The notes under the pieces were generated by a model, which saw only the letters and a program-made list of their open reading frames with translations, was not told the DNA's origin and made no database searches. A program made the translations under genes and the position numbers. 24,112 nt of DNA from a virus. Shown here piece by piece: positions 15,205 to 22,673 of this stretch (the first letter of the stretch is position 1; every line of letters starts with the position of its first letter). The DNA is taken from positions 1-24,112 of IMG/VR virus record IMGVR_UViG_3300045950_000011; one strand, 5' to 3'.

Positions 15205-15300
15205 GTAGCCAGCTAGGCTGGGTGTGTCGCCCACGGGTAACGGGAGGCTGGAGCAATCCAGTCGAGAATGTAGGTTCGAGTCCTACCCCCAGCCGGCTAC
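15205..15300 (+). ncRNA. tRNA-like structure between F and G
   Basis: The plus strand reads like a degenerate tRNA. GGCTGGG (15216-15222) pairs with CCCAGCC (15288-15294) as acceptor stem. The T-arm is perfect: GTAGG, loop TTCGAGT, CCTAC (15270-15286), including the GGTTCGAGTCC B-box. The middle stem CTGGA / TCCAG (15248-15261) encloses only GCAA, not a 7-base anticodon loop, and the D-arm is poor. An outer stem GTAGCC / GGCTAC (15205-15210, 15295-15300) lengthens the whole. No CCA is encoded. It may be a decayed tRNA, a tRNA mimic, or, read on the late mRNA strand, a processing or stability element. Confidence 0.45.
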
Positions 15301-16613
15301 TTCTTCTCGACGTACCGATCCGTTTCAAGCCTCCCCGCGCCGTCCTTTGTAGCTTCAAGCCTGTAAGCGTTCACGATGGCGTCCAACTTGCCGTGCTTCC
15401 TGACCGTGTAATCGGTATCCACTGGAACATAGATCACCTCGCCGTTGCGCTGGCGACGCACATATACCAGCGTCTTGTGCTTGGTGTCCCAGTACACCGC
15501 GCTCGGCTGTGCGATGATGGATGGCAGCGATTGATACTCTTCCTGCGTCAACGCGATCCCTTCTGTCCGATGATCCGGACTGTCAGCATGCATCAGTCGC
15601 TTCTCAGGCAGCACCAGCACACGTGCCGCCTCTACGCCACCGTTGTGCGCCTTGGCAAAGGCTGCGATGTCTTCTTCCACAAATCCGGCCACCTGCGCAT
15701 CGTGTCCCGCCGAACGTTTGGCCAAGGCTGCCGCCACCCAGTTGGCGAACACCTGGTGGCGCAGCGCCGAGTTGTTGATCGCCTGCACGGCCTGCACGCG
15801 GATCGCGCGGTCCTTCACCGCGGTGATCTTGCGCATCACCTCGACGTCGTTGCCGAAAGCGACCGCGCCGGGGTTGTAGCTCCAGCCCGCGTCCGGTGCG
15901 AACAGCTTGTCCTGTCCCTCGACCTTCACGCGCAGCGCCTTGACCCGGACAGTGCTGCCGTCCTTCATGCGGATCTCGTGATCGACCAGACGGCCTTCGG
16001 AGCTGTCCGGCGTGATGCCGTCGCGCTCGATGGAATCAGCCGTGCGTGCGCGCACGCGGCAGCGGCAGTTGAAGCCGTTGGGCGGGTAGTGCGTCTGCCA
16101 GAACGGATCGTCGTGGCGAAACACGCGGCCGTTCATCGCGCGGTGCATCGGCCGCGTGCGGCCGTCCAGGATCGCCACATACTGCCAGTACGGATGGCTG
16201 TCGGATGCCTCCTTCATCTGTCGGTAGCGCCCGGCCATGTAGGCAGTCTGCAGGTTGGTCTGGTAGATCGTACGCAGGCGGCGCGGGCTGCCGAGCTGGG
16301 CGGTGCTGGTCTCGCCGGTGACGGTGTTGACGTGTTCCGTCTTGCCCCACCAGCCCTTGGCCTGCAGGATGGGCGTTAAATTCTTCTGGAAGTCGGCAAG
16401 CGTGGTGCCGTTGTTTAACGCATCGTCCACGGCGGAGCGGATGTCCTGCAGGATGTCTGAGCGCATCACCTTGGCCACGGTGAACGTCCTGGCCTGCGCC
16501 TCCTGCCACAGCTCGCGCCAATCCCAGGTGAGCTTGTAGCCCTTGGACTGGAAGTATTCGATCGCCCTCTCCGGCGGAAGGCCGAAGGCTACCGACAGGT
16601 CAACCTTGCTCAT
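15297..16613 (-). CDS. F: Head morphogenesis protein F with C-terminal extra domain
   Basis: A 438-aa Mu F-family minor head protein. The core (about 1-190) contains TNLQTAYMAGRYRQM, ILDGRTRPMHRAMNGRVF (149-165) and HYPPNGFNCRCRV (175-187), the diagnostic ends of the family; it binds at the portal and acts in head assembly or ejection. After a linker there is a C-terminal domain (about 330-438: RVLVLPEKRLMHADSPDHRT, LTQEEYQSLPSIIAQPSAVY, TLVYVRRQRNGEVIYVPVDT). It resembles the PBECR-type (barnase/EndoU/colicin/RelE-like) nuclease domains seen fused to such head proteins. This second assignment is by pattern only. Confidence 0.9.
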   Translation of the reverse strand: MSKVDLSVAFGLPPERAIEYFQSKGYKLTWDWRELWQEAQARTFTVAKVMRSDILQDIRSAVDDALNNGTTLADFQKNLTPILQAKGWWGKTEHVNTVTGETSTAQLGSPRRLRTIYQTNLQTAYMAGRYRQMKEASDSHPYWQYVAILDGRTRPMHRAMNGRVFRHDDPFWQTHYPPNGFNCRCRVRARTADSIERDGITPDSSEGRLVDHEIRMKDGSTVRVKALRVKVEGQDKLFAPDAGWSYNPGAVAFGNDVEVMRKITAVKDRAIRVQAVQAINNSALRHQVFANWVAAALAKRSAGHDAQVAGFVEEDIAAFAKAHNGGVEAARVLVLPEKRLMHADSPDHRTEGIALTQEEYQSLPSIIAQPSAVYWDTKHKTLVYVRRQRNGEVIYVPVDTDYTVRKHGKLDAIVNAYRLEATKDGAGRLETDRYVEKK

Positions 16614-18183
16614 CTTGCGCGCTCAGCCGGCCCCACACCTCGGCCACGAACATGGCGCGCGCCAGCGTCTCTTCGAGCTGCTGCGTGTTCATGGACGGGA
16701 ATATTTCCGCTAGCTTGCCGTGGATCTCGGCGTAATCGGCCGAGGCGGCAATCATCTCCAGCACCGGCTTGAGCGTGGCGGCGGCTTGCCCCTGCAGCAG
16801 ATCCGGCGCGATGGATTCGATCATGGCATCGAGCGCGGTCTGGTCGGCGAACGTGTCTGCGCCGGTGGCAGACAGCGCGGCCAGCGAGGCGTTGGCAGCC
16901 ACGCCCGGACCTGCCGCCGGCTTCTCCTCTCCCAGCACCGCCGCGCCTTCCTCGGCCTGCGGGATGCCGGCGCGCTCGTGCGCCCAGTCCAGCGGGATGT
17001 TCATGCCGAGGCCGACCAGCTTGGGCAGCGCTTCGGCCAGCACGCCGAGATCCTCGGAGTCGTCGAACACGAACTTGAATTTCGGAAGGCGACGCAGATC
17101 GTCCACGCCGCCCTTGTTCAGAGCCAGCAGCGGATACACCAGGTCGCGCGTCAGCGTGCCGGCCAGCTGCACGGCGTCAGCGCGCATCAGATCTTCGCGC
17201 ACTTCGTTGTGCACGTTGCCCAGTGCGTTGGTGCTGCTCTTTCCGTCCGCCTGGCTGGTCAGCGTTCCGCCCAGAATCGCTTTACTCTGGCTCTTTTCGC
17301 ACCAGTCGGTCATCGCCATGAACGGGCCTTCGCTACCCTTGGCCGCTTCCTTGAACTCGATCATCATGCCCTCGGGGATGATGCCGGCGGCGTCGTGACC
17401 GATGCTCATCACCGCGCGCAGCAGTGTGGCCTTCTCGTCGTCGGACGCGCCGGACTGGTAAGTGCCCAGGCGCAGCGGCAGGCCGTAAATCTCCAGGAAC
17501 TCGGCCAGATCGCCGACCGAGTAGTTCTTGAACAAGTAAGGCCACGACAGTACGCGGTGCAAGCCGGATCGGGCGATGTAGCCGCTCTTGGCCTTGTGCA
17601 CATGCCTGATCCAGCCAAACGGCCGCAACGCCTCACCGTCCAGCGAATTGTCGCGCAGGCGGATCTCGGTGCGGGTCGCCATATCGGTTTGGAACCAGCC
17701 CTGCGGGCGATGGCTGATCTCCTTCGGCATCCACTCGCGCCCGATCAGCTCCCACTCGATCTCCTGGCAGCTGTAGCCGTGGCCGATACCATCCAGCGCG
17801 TCTAGGATCACATCCTCGAAGTTCGGCACGTCCTGCATCAGCTCCTTCGCATAACCCGCCAGCTTGCGCTCGGTGGCGCTGGCGTTGCGCGGCGGCACGA
17901 TGTCCCATTCCACGGTAAGCAAGGCGCGCTTGCGCTTGCCCATCTCGGCGAAGATATGGGTGTCTTTCTCTTCCATGTCCATGAACAGCTCGTGCTGGGC
18001 GCGGATATCGCCCTGCTCGGCGGCTTCCAGGATGCGCGCCAGCTTGAGCGGCGTTAAACCGCGCGACGGATGGCTGGCGAATTCACGGTGCAGCTGCGCC
18101 AGCTTCGAGGTCTGAGGCTCCTGCAGCTCGGTGCGCTTGATCGGGTTGCCGTGCTGATCGAGGATACGTGTAGTTTCTACCAT
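16600..18183 (-). CDS. Portal protein, Mu gp29-like (DUF935)
   Basis: A 527-aa portal of the DUF935 family. The N-terminus (MVETTRILDQHGNPIKRTEL, ASHPSRGLTPLKLARILEAA, EQGDIRAQHELFMDMEEKDT, HIFAEMGKRKRALLTVEWDI) and the middle (GIGHGYSCQEIEWEL, GLHRVLSWPYLFKNYSVGDL, AEFLEIYGLPLRLGTY) are highly characteristic. It forms the dodecameric DNA channel at one vertex, to which terminase docks. Start overlaps the terminase end by seven bases; end overlaps F by 14. Confidence 0.95.
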   Translation of the reverse strand: MVETTRILDQHGNPIKRTELQEPQTSKLAQLHREFASHPSRGLTPLKLARILEAAEQGDIRAQHELFMDMEEKDTHIFAEMGKRKRALLTVEWDIVPPRNASATERKLAGYAKELMQDVPNFEDVILDALDGIGHGYSCQEIEWELIGREWMPKEISHRPQGWFQTDMATRTEIRLRDNSLDGEALRPFGWIRHVHKAKSGYIARSGLHRVLSWPYLFKNYSVGDLAEFLEIYGLPLRLGTYQSGASDDEKATLLRAVMSIGHDAAGIIPEGMMIEFKEAAKGSEGPFMAMTDWCEKSQSKAILGGTLTSQADGKSSTNALGNVHNEVREDLMRADAVQLAGTLTRDLVYPLLALNKGGVDDLRRLPKFKFVFDDSEDLGVLAEALPKLVGLGMNIPLDWAHERAGIPQAEEGAAVLGEEKPAAGPGVAANASLAALSATGADTFADQTALDAMIESIAPDLLQGQAAATLKPVLEMIAASADYAEIHGKLAEIFPSMNTQQLEETLARAMFVAEVWGRLSAQDEQG

Positions 18184-19718
18184 GCTGATCTCCTGTCGAT
18201 TCCGCCGTTGTCGTCGTCGCGCTTTGGGACGCCTTCATAGTCAATCGGGGCCACCTCGCGCTTCATGGCGTAGTGCCCGAGGAACAGGCTGATGGCCGAG
18301 TCGCCGTGGCGCTGCAGCTTCTCGCCTTCCCCGGTTTGCGTCTTGGCCTTGCCCAGCTTCGGGATGCCGTCGACTAGCTTGAGCGCGCGCAAGTCATCGC
18401 GCGTTTGCGAATCTCTGGGGATGTCGGTCAGCGTTCCGTCCTGCAGTGCAGCCTTGAAGCGCGGCATATTGGCCAAGTAGAAGGAATCGCTGAGCATCAC
18501 CTGTTCCACGCGCGCTGCCCCGAACTTCTGCGCCGCCCGCTCGGCCAGATACTGTCCGTTGCCGCGCGCATCGAACGCGGCAGAGCGGAAGCGCGGCAGG
18601 TGGCTGAGGATGTAGAAGACGATCTGCTCCTGCTGGCGGAACGGGCAGTTGGATAGCTCGATCTGCCCGCGCACGCGGGTGATGAGGTCGCGGCCTTCTT
18701 CCATGATGTTCAAGGTGGTCAAATCGCCCAGGCGGCCAAAGTCCTCGCCCAGTCCATGCGCCAGATCCTTGTTGAGCGTGTCCAGGATGGGCTTGATGTG
18801 TTCCTCGCACCAGGCGGCCACCTCGGCCTCGCGTTCCCAGTCCGGCAGGTAGGCGAACTCCGATGTCCAGCGTCCGCGCACCAGCGGCGTGTCCGGGTTC
18901 ATGCGCGCCTCGATCAGGCCCATCGTCAGGTACGCACCGGCCGATTGCGACGGCACCACGTCCAGTTCCTCGCTGGCATCTTCGCCGTAGAACGCATAGG
19001 CATCGGCCACCCACTGCGCCTCGCCTTCCGCTGTCCACTCGATGCCGCGCCGCAGGCACACGCGCTGATACAGCCCCTGTTCGACCGCCTCGCGGAAGGT
19101 GATGCGGTGCACCGATCCCTTGCGCTTGCCGGCGCGCACTTCCTGGATGAGTTCGTTGAACGGGTTGTCCTGCCCGTCGTGGGTAGAGAAGATGCGCACC
19201 TTGTCGCCCCACAGCAGCATGGCCATCGCGGCCTTAAGCAGCGCGGCCAGATCGTTATGGAACGCGGCCTCGTCGATGACGATCACGCCCTGCTTGCCGC
19301 GCAGGTTGGTCGGGCGCGAGCTGAGCGCCACGATGCGGCGGCCAGTAGCAGGGAAGTCGATCTTGTAGGTTTTGATCTCCTTGTCGCCGTCGACGAAGAT
19401 CCCTTCCTCGATCTCGGATGCTGCATAGTCGAATGCGCGCGCCCACATGGCGCAGGCTTCGATGTACTCCAGCGCCATGTCCTGCGTAGGGCCGATGTAG
19501 AACACGTTTGAGCTAAGTTCCTCGCGCGCCGCGATCAGCACGTCGTCTGCGGCCTCGCCCCATGTCCAGCCAACCCGGCGCGACTTCTCCCCGATCTTCA
19601 GGGGGCTGTCGTCGGCGATCCACCGCTGCTGGTATGGCAGTAAAGCAGGCGGCGGCGCGTCCTTGCGCGCCGCATCGCTCGGGAGGCCGACCGGAATCGT
19701 TTTAGCTGGGGATGCCAA
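18177..19718 (-). CDS. Terminase large subunit, Mu gp28-like
   Basis: A 513-aa DNA-packaging motor with ATPase and nuclease. A deviant Walker A (KSRRVGWTWG, residues 45-54), typical for the Mu gp28 branch, precedes Walker B VIVIDEAA (145-152). The RNase H-like nuclease begins with DFGRLGDLT (326-334), with further conserved acids near D383 (FDARGNG) and D473 (HGDSAISL). It cuts host-flanked prophage DNA and pumps it into the prohead. The start lies within the last codons of the small subunit gene. Confidence 0.95.
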   Translation of the reverse strand: MASPAKTIPVGLPSDAARKDAPPPALLPYQQRWIADDSPLKIGEKSRRVGWTWGEAADDVLIAAREELSSNVFYIGPTQDMALEYIEACAMWARAFDYAASEIEEGIFVDGDKEIKTYKIDFPATGRRIVALSSRPTNLRGKQGVIVIDEAAFHNDLAALLKAAMAMLLWGDKVRIFSTHDGQDNPFNELIQEVRAGKRKGSVHRITFREAVEQGLYQRVCLRRGIEWTAEGEAQWVADAYAFYGEDASEELDVVPSQSAGAYLTMGLIEARMNPDTPLVRGRWTSEFAYLPDWEREAEVAAWCEEHIKPILDTLNKDLAHGLGEDFGRLGDLTTLNIMEEGRDLITRVRGQIELSNCPFRQQEQIVFYILSHLPRFRSAAFDARGNGQYLAERAAQKFGAARVEQVMLSDSFYLANMPRFKAALQDGTLTDIPRDSQTRDDLRALKLVDGIPKLGKAKTQTGEGEKLQRHGDSAISLFLGHYAMKREVAPIDYEGVPKRDDDNGGIDRRSAW

Positions 19719-20214
19719 GGATCTGGCTCCTGATCTCTTTGACCGCAGCGGCGGACAGCCCGCCCTTCTTGGCGATCTTCTCGACGGCAGCTGCGGCGGA
19801 CTCCGCCTTGGCGCGCACCTCGGCGGCGAACTGCTTCTGCTTCACGGTGGCATTGGAGAGGCGAGCCACCATCAGCCCAATCTCCTTCATCGGCGCGCCT
19901 TCCTCCATTTTGAGCAGAGTGTCGAACGCCTTCTGCTGCACCAGCCGGATCAGCGCATCGTTCATCGCGCCGGCATCGTCCGGCGCCGCCTCGGAGATCG
20001 CCTTGGCCTGCTCCGTGGCCAGCTTGAGCGCGTGCAGACGCTGCTCGAACTCCTGCCCGTAACGGTTGATGCTGGACTTGCCGATCGCATAACCGCGTTC
20101 GGCCAGCTCCTTCTCCAGCAGCTCGTAGCCGGAGAAGTTGCCCTCGATCAGCGCCCGGTCCAGCCATTGCTTGACCGGGTCCGGCAGCTGCTTGATTTTG
20201 GAACGCGGCGGCAT
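19702..20214 (-). CDS. Terminase small subunit, Mu gp27-like (DUF3486)
   Basis: A 170-aa helical protein, MPPRSKIKQLPDPVKQWLDR at the N-terminus followed by LEKELAERGYAIGKSSINRY, a helix-turn-helix-like DNA-recognition part with the family's K(S)S(I)NRYG. The remainder is helical. DUF3486 proteins sit immediately before gp28 in Mu-like phages and are regarded as the small terminase that selects the packaging site. Start is one base after the gp26-like stop. Confidence 0.92.
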   Translation of the reverse strand: MPPRSKIKQLPDPVKQWLDRALIEGNFSGYELLEKELAERGYAIGKSSINRYGQEFEQRLHALKLATEQAKAISEAAPDDAGAMNDALIRLVQQKAFDTLLKMEEGAPMKEIGLMVARLSNATVKQKQFAAEVRAKAESAAAAVEKIAKKGGLSAAAVKEIRSQILGIPS

Positions 20215-20215
20215 G

Positions 20216-20527
20216 TCATCCTGCCCAGTACTTCGTGGGGCGCGCGATACCAGGATCGCAGTCGACCGTGTACTCGGCCAAGTCGGTGCCGTAGCGCGTG
20301 AGATCGGCGAACCAGCGTCCGCCCGGCTCTTTGACCAGCTTGATCAGCTCGCGATCGGAGAGGTAATCCAGCGCGCGCCGCACCTCCAGCGCCGTGGCGT
20401 CCTGGAACATGCCCTGCACCGTGGCCAGCACCAGCTCCTCGTAAGCGCCCATCGGACTGGCGTTGTGCAGCGTTAAAATCACCAGCCAGCGCACGTTCTC
20501 GCGCCGTACTTTTTCCTGGTCAATCAT
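20216..20527 (-). CDS. gp26-like winged-helix protein (VpaChn25_0724 type)
   Basis: A 103-aa protein. The start at 20525-20527 (MIDQEKVRRENVRWLVILTL) was preferred over an upstream one because the preceding gene ends here and because the family starts with R(R)ENVR..IL..L. The EVRRALDYLSDRELIKL helix followed by the RWFADLTRYGTDLAEYTVDC wing and terminal GIARPTKYW fit a small winged helix found just before the terminase genes in Mu-like phages. Function is not established; DNA binding in packaging or late regulation is plausible. Confidence 0.82.
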   Translation of the reverse strand: MIDQEKVRRENVRWLVILTLHNASPMGAYEELVLATVQGMFQDATALEVRRALDYLSDRELIKLVKEPGGRWFADLTRYGTDLAEYTVDCDPGIARPTKYWAG

Positions 20528-20876
20528 GTTTGGCCCCCTGTATCTGTACCACTTCGACCTTGCTGTAAAGCGCATCCAGCTTGGCCTCGATCACTGTCTG
20601 TCCGCGTATGTAGTCTTCGCGCCGCACATACAACACCGGCAGGTCGCGCTGGAACTCAAGGAACTCCCGCTCGAACTTGCGCAACTGTTCTGCCACCTTG
20701 ACATCGTCCGCTGCGCGCTTGGTCAGGTCCGCCTGGATGGAAGTGAACCGCTGATCGAGCTGCGCCTTGAATTGGCGTACCAGGATCGTGCCGAACAGCC
20801 ACATCAGCGTGGCGAACACGCCGATCAGCGATGCGACCGCCATAATCAGCTCCCACAGATCAATTTGTACCTGCAT
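20520..20876 (-). CDS. DUF2730-like small membrane/coiled-coil protein (gp25 position)
   Basis: A 118-aa protein. The start at 20874-20876 (MQVQIDLWELIMAVASLIGV) was chosen for the family-like N-terminal membrane segment at residues 7-31 followed by a long helix with heptad-like spacing (QFKAQLDQRFTSIQADLTKR, VAEQLRKFEREFLEFQRDLP). This membrane-plus-coil design and its place between the zinc-finger gene and gp26 match DUF2730 proteins (Mu gp25). Its job is unknown. It overlaps both neighbours by a few bases. Confidence 0.75.
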   Translation of the reverse strand: MQVQIDLWELIMAVASLIGVFATLMWLFGTILVRQFKAQLDQRFTSIQADLTKRAADDVKVAEQLRKFEREFLEFQRDLPVLYVRREDYIRGQTVIEAKLDALYSKVEVVQIQGAKHD

Positions 20877-21090
20877 AACTGCCTTTCGCTTTCTCCCGGC
20901 GCGCCTGGCACGCCGCACAAAACCGCACTCGCGGATACGCCTTGCGGCGCTCTTCCGGGATCTCCTCGCCGCAATGGATATCCCGGCAATGCGTGGCCGG
21001 AATGGCATCCGGCTCGGGCAGCCCGGCGCTCTCCTGCCGCGCCTCCCACTCCTGCAGTTCCAGCTCCTGCGCGCGGTCTTCCGGCCTCAC
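20860..21090 (-). CDS. TraR/DksA-type C4 zinc-finger protein
   Basis: A 76-aa protein starting at GTG 21088-21090, which overlaps the Rz stop (GTGA). Cysteines 35, 40, 58 and 61 form a zinc site (CRDIHCGEEIPEERR, then RFCAACQARREK); the C-terminal part is basic. The first pair is spaced C-x4-C instead of the usual C-x2-C. Relatives (TraR, DksA) bind in the RNA polymerase secondary channel; many short phage forms exist with unproven roles. The N-terminal 30 residues are acidic. Confidence 0.85.
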   Translation of the reverse strand: MRPEDRAQELELQEWEARQESAGLPEPDAIPATHCRDIHCGEEIPEERRKAYPRVRFCAACQARREKAKGSYAGTN

Positions 21091-21617
21091 CGCGCGCCCG
21101 TTTCCATCAGGTGGTCGATCAGTTCGTCGTGCCGCTTGCGGTCTTCGGCGCAGAGGCGGGCGTTGATGGCGACGTTGTCGAGGGCTTCGCGGGGCGTAAC
21201 AGGACCGGCTGGTGCGACTTCGCCAGCAGCTCCGCCGGTATCGCCTTCAGCGAGCTCGGGTTGCCAGGCGGCGTTGTACAGGCCGACCCAAGTGCCGCTG
21301 AGCAAAGCAGCATGAACGCCAGCCTGCGCCGGCTCGCATTGCGCGAGATTCGCGTCTTTCTCATGGTCCAGCCTCTCTTTCCAGTTGCGGTAATAGTTCT
21401 CGGCCTTGCGCTGCCAGGCGATGACGTTGGCGGCGTGCGTCTTGCCGCTGACCAGCGCGGCCTGGAACGCCTTGTCGGACTCGCGCTTCTGCGCCAGCTC
21501 GATCGCGTCGCGGCGGTTCGATTCGATATTCAGGCCGGCCACGGCACCGGCGGCGATGCAGGCCAATACCAGCAGCACCAGCGCGAGGATGCGGTACGGA
21601 GCGGGGATCAGGCGCAC
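21087..21617 (-). CDS. Rz: Inner-membrane spanin, Rz-like
   Basis: Start assigned to GTG 21615-21617 because a GGAGG (21628-21624) lies six bases before it; an in-frame ATG at 21635 has no such site. The 176-aa product has a membrane anchor near the N-terminus (ILALVLLVLACIAAGAVAGL), then a periplasmic helical part (ESNRRDAIELAQKRESDKAF, WQRKAENYYRNWKERLDHEK). A second gene for the outer-membrane partner lies entirely inside it in another frame. Together they would fuse inner and outer membrane at the last step of lysis. It follows the endolysin gene. Confidence 0.85.
   Translation of the reverse strand: MRLIPAPYRILALVLLVLACIAAGAVAGLNIESNRRDAIELAQKRESDKAFQAALVSGKTHAANVIAWQRKAENYYRNWKERLDHEKDANLAQCEPAQAGVHAALLSGTWVGLYNAAWQPELAEGDTGGAAGEVAPAGPVTPREALDNVAINARLCAEDRKRHDELIDHLMETGAR
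21119..21364 (-). CDS. Rz1: Outer-membrane spanin lipoprotein, Rz1-like, embedded in Rz
   Basis: An 81-aa protein fully inside the Rz gene, shifted frame, with its own ribosome site (GAGAGG, seven bases before ATG 21362-21364). It has a basic N-terminus, a hydrophobic run and a lipobox-like end at Cys29 (RRRLAFMLLCSAALGSAC). The -3 residue is Gly, not the usual Leu. The mature part is Pro/Ser/Thr-rich (TTPPGNPSS, PAKPSTTSPSTPASAPK), as in known Rz1 proteins. This nested arrangement is classic for lambda Rz/Rz1. Confidence 0.82.
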   Translation of the reverse strand: MRKTRISRNASRRRLAFMLLCSAALGSACTTPPGNPSSLKAIPAELLAKSHQPVLLRPAKPSTTSPSTPASAPKTASGTTN

Positions 21618-22234
21618 TGGATACCTCCGCCCCATCCGGCATAGATGGGCTGCCAGCGCGTCAGGATCAGGCGCGGGTAGCCGCGATTCTCGGAAAATGC
21701 GGCCTTGCTGCGCCCTGCGTTAAACCGCTCGACCTGGCCGAACCAGCGGGCGCGATCCGCGCCGTGCTGCGCGGCCAGCTTCTGGTCACGGTACACCCAG
21801 CCCAGCCCGCCGTTGTAGGCGGAAAGCGCCATCGCCATGCGGCTGCAGGCGTCGGATGCCCGCACGCGCTCCCACAGGTGGCGGTCGTAGGTGACCAGCG
21901 CGCGCAGCGCCCATCCGGGGTTGTAGGGCTGCGCCTCGCCCCAGCGGTACGCGCCGGAAATCCACGTCGCCGTGGCCGGCATGAACTGCGCGATGCCCTG
22001 CGCGCCCACCGGGCTGCGCGCATCGGTGCGCCAGCGGCTCTCCTGGTGTATCTGCGCGGCGAAGGCGGCGACCGGCGCATCCATGCCCCACACGGCGCGC
22101 GCCTGGCGCGTCAGGTCGCGCTGGTAATGCCTGGCCGCCTGCGGCACATCGGCGGCCATCGCCAGCAGCGGCAACAGCATCAGCGCCACCACGGCGATCA
22201 GCGCGTACCGGGCATGTTTGCGCGGGAATCTCAC
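21608..22234 (-). CDS. Lytic transglycosylase endolysin with signal peptide
   Basis: A 208-aa protein starting at GTG 22232-22234, which shares its G with the holin stop (TAGTG). Residues 1-27 are a signal peptide or release-type anchor (basic RFPRKHARY, hydrophobic ALIAVVALMLLPLLAMA). The SLT fold follows, with catalytic Glu65 in QIHQESRW, GAQGIAQFMP (77-86) and ALSAYNGG (136-143). It cleaves peptidoglycan glycan strands. In Mu the lys (gp22) product has the same function. Export through Sec would mean the holin works by depolarising the membrane. Confidence 0.92.
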   Translation of the reverse strand: MRFPRKHARYALIAVVALMLLPLLAMAADVPQAARHYQRDLTRQARAVWGMDAPVAAFAAQIHQESRWRTDARSPVGAQGIAQFMPATATWISGAYRWGEAQPYNPGWALRALVTYDRHLWERVRASDACSRMAMALSAYNGGLGWVYRDQKLAAQHGADRARWFGQVERFNAGRSKAAFSENRGYPRLILTRWQPIYAGWGGGIQCA

Positions 22235-22515
22235 TACACCCCCAGCGAGACGCCAAGCATGGCGCAGCCGACGATGATGGCGCGGCGCAGCATGGCGGCG
22301 GCGATCAGCAGGTCATACGGATCGAGCTTCGGGTTGTCCGGCCGCGCATACGGGAACAGCGAGCGGTCGATCCAGTAGCCGATCACTGCGGCCGTGGTGA
22401 TGAGCGACAGCTTGTAGGCGGATACGAGCAGTTGCTGCGGGGCGAGGACGTAGATCAGCACCGTCAGCAGGACGGTGACGATGATCCAGTCGTACATGCG
22501 CGGGAGTCTCTTCAT
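22234..22515 (-). CDS. Putative holin
   Basis: A 93-aa hydrophobic protein: membrane segments at about residues 9-27, 33-47 and 68-88, separated by the YWIDRSLFPYARPDNPKLDP segment I associate with a family of putative phage holins of Mu-like phages. ATG 22513-22515 overlaps the stop of the preceding small gene (ATGA) and has GGAG upstream. It lies directly before the endolysin, the usual place. It would set the time of lysis. Confidence 0.8.
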   Translation of the reverse strand: MKRLPRMYDWIIVTVLLTVLIYVLAPQQLLVSAYKLSLITTAAVIGYWIDRSLFPYARPDNPKLDPYDLLIAAAMLRRAIIVGCAMLGVSLGV

Positions 22516-22673
22516 TTGGCGCTCCATCTGGTCGGGTTGAACAGGCACGCGGATTGCCTGTGCGAGTAGTGGCCGACAGGCCGGTGCGCGCATCCGCCGT
22601 GGTCAGGCATGCGCGCATCGGTGTGGCACGTCCACTTGCCGCAGTTACCGCAGGTTTGTTGAGGGGTTTGCAT
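22512..22673 (-). CDS. Small Cys/His-rich protein (53 aa), first gene of lysis operon
   Basis: A short frame from ATG 22671-22673 to TGA 22512-22514: MQTPQQTCGNCGKWTCHTDA, then RMPDHGGCAHRPVGHYSHRQ and a Trp-containing end. Four Cys in the first 27 residues (CGNCGKW...C...C) plus a CAHRPVGHYSHR tail suggest a small zinc ribbon. Evidence for expression: the promoter -10 lies seven bases before the ATG, there is a four-base overlap with the holin, and the product is not random in composition. Function unknown. There is no Shine-Dalgarno. Confidence 0.75.
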   Translation of the reverse strand: MQTPQQTCGNCGKWTCHTDARMPDHGGCAHRPVGHYSHRQSACLFNPTRWSAK

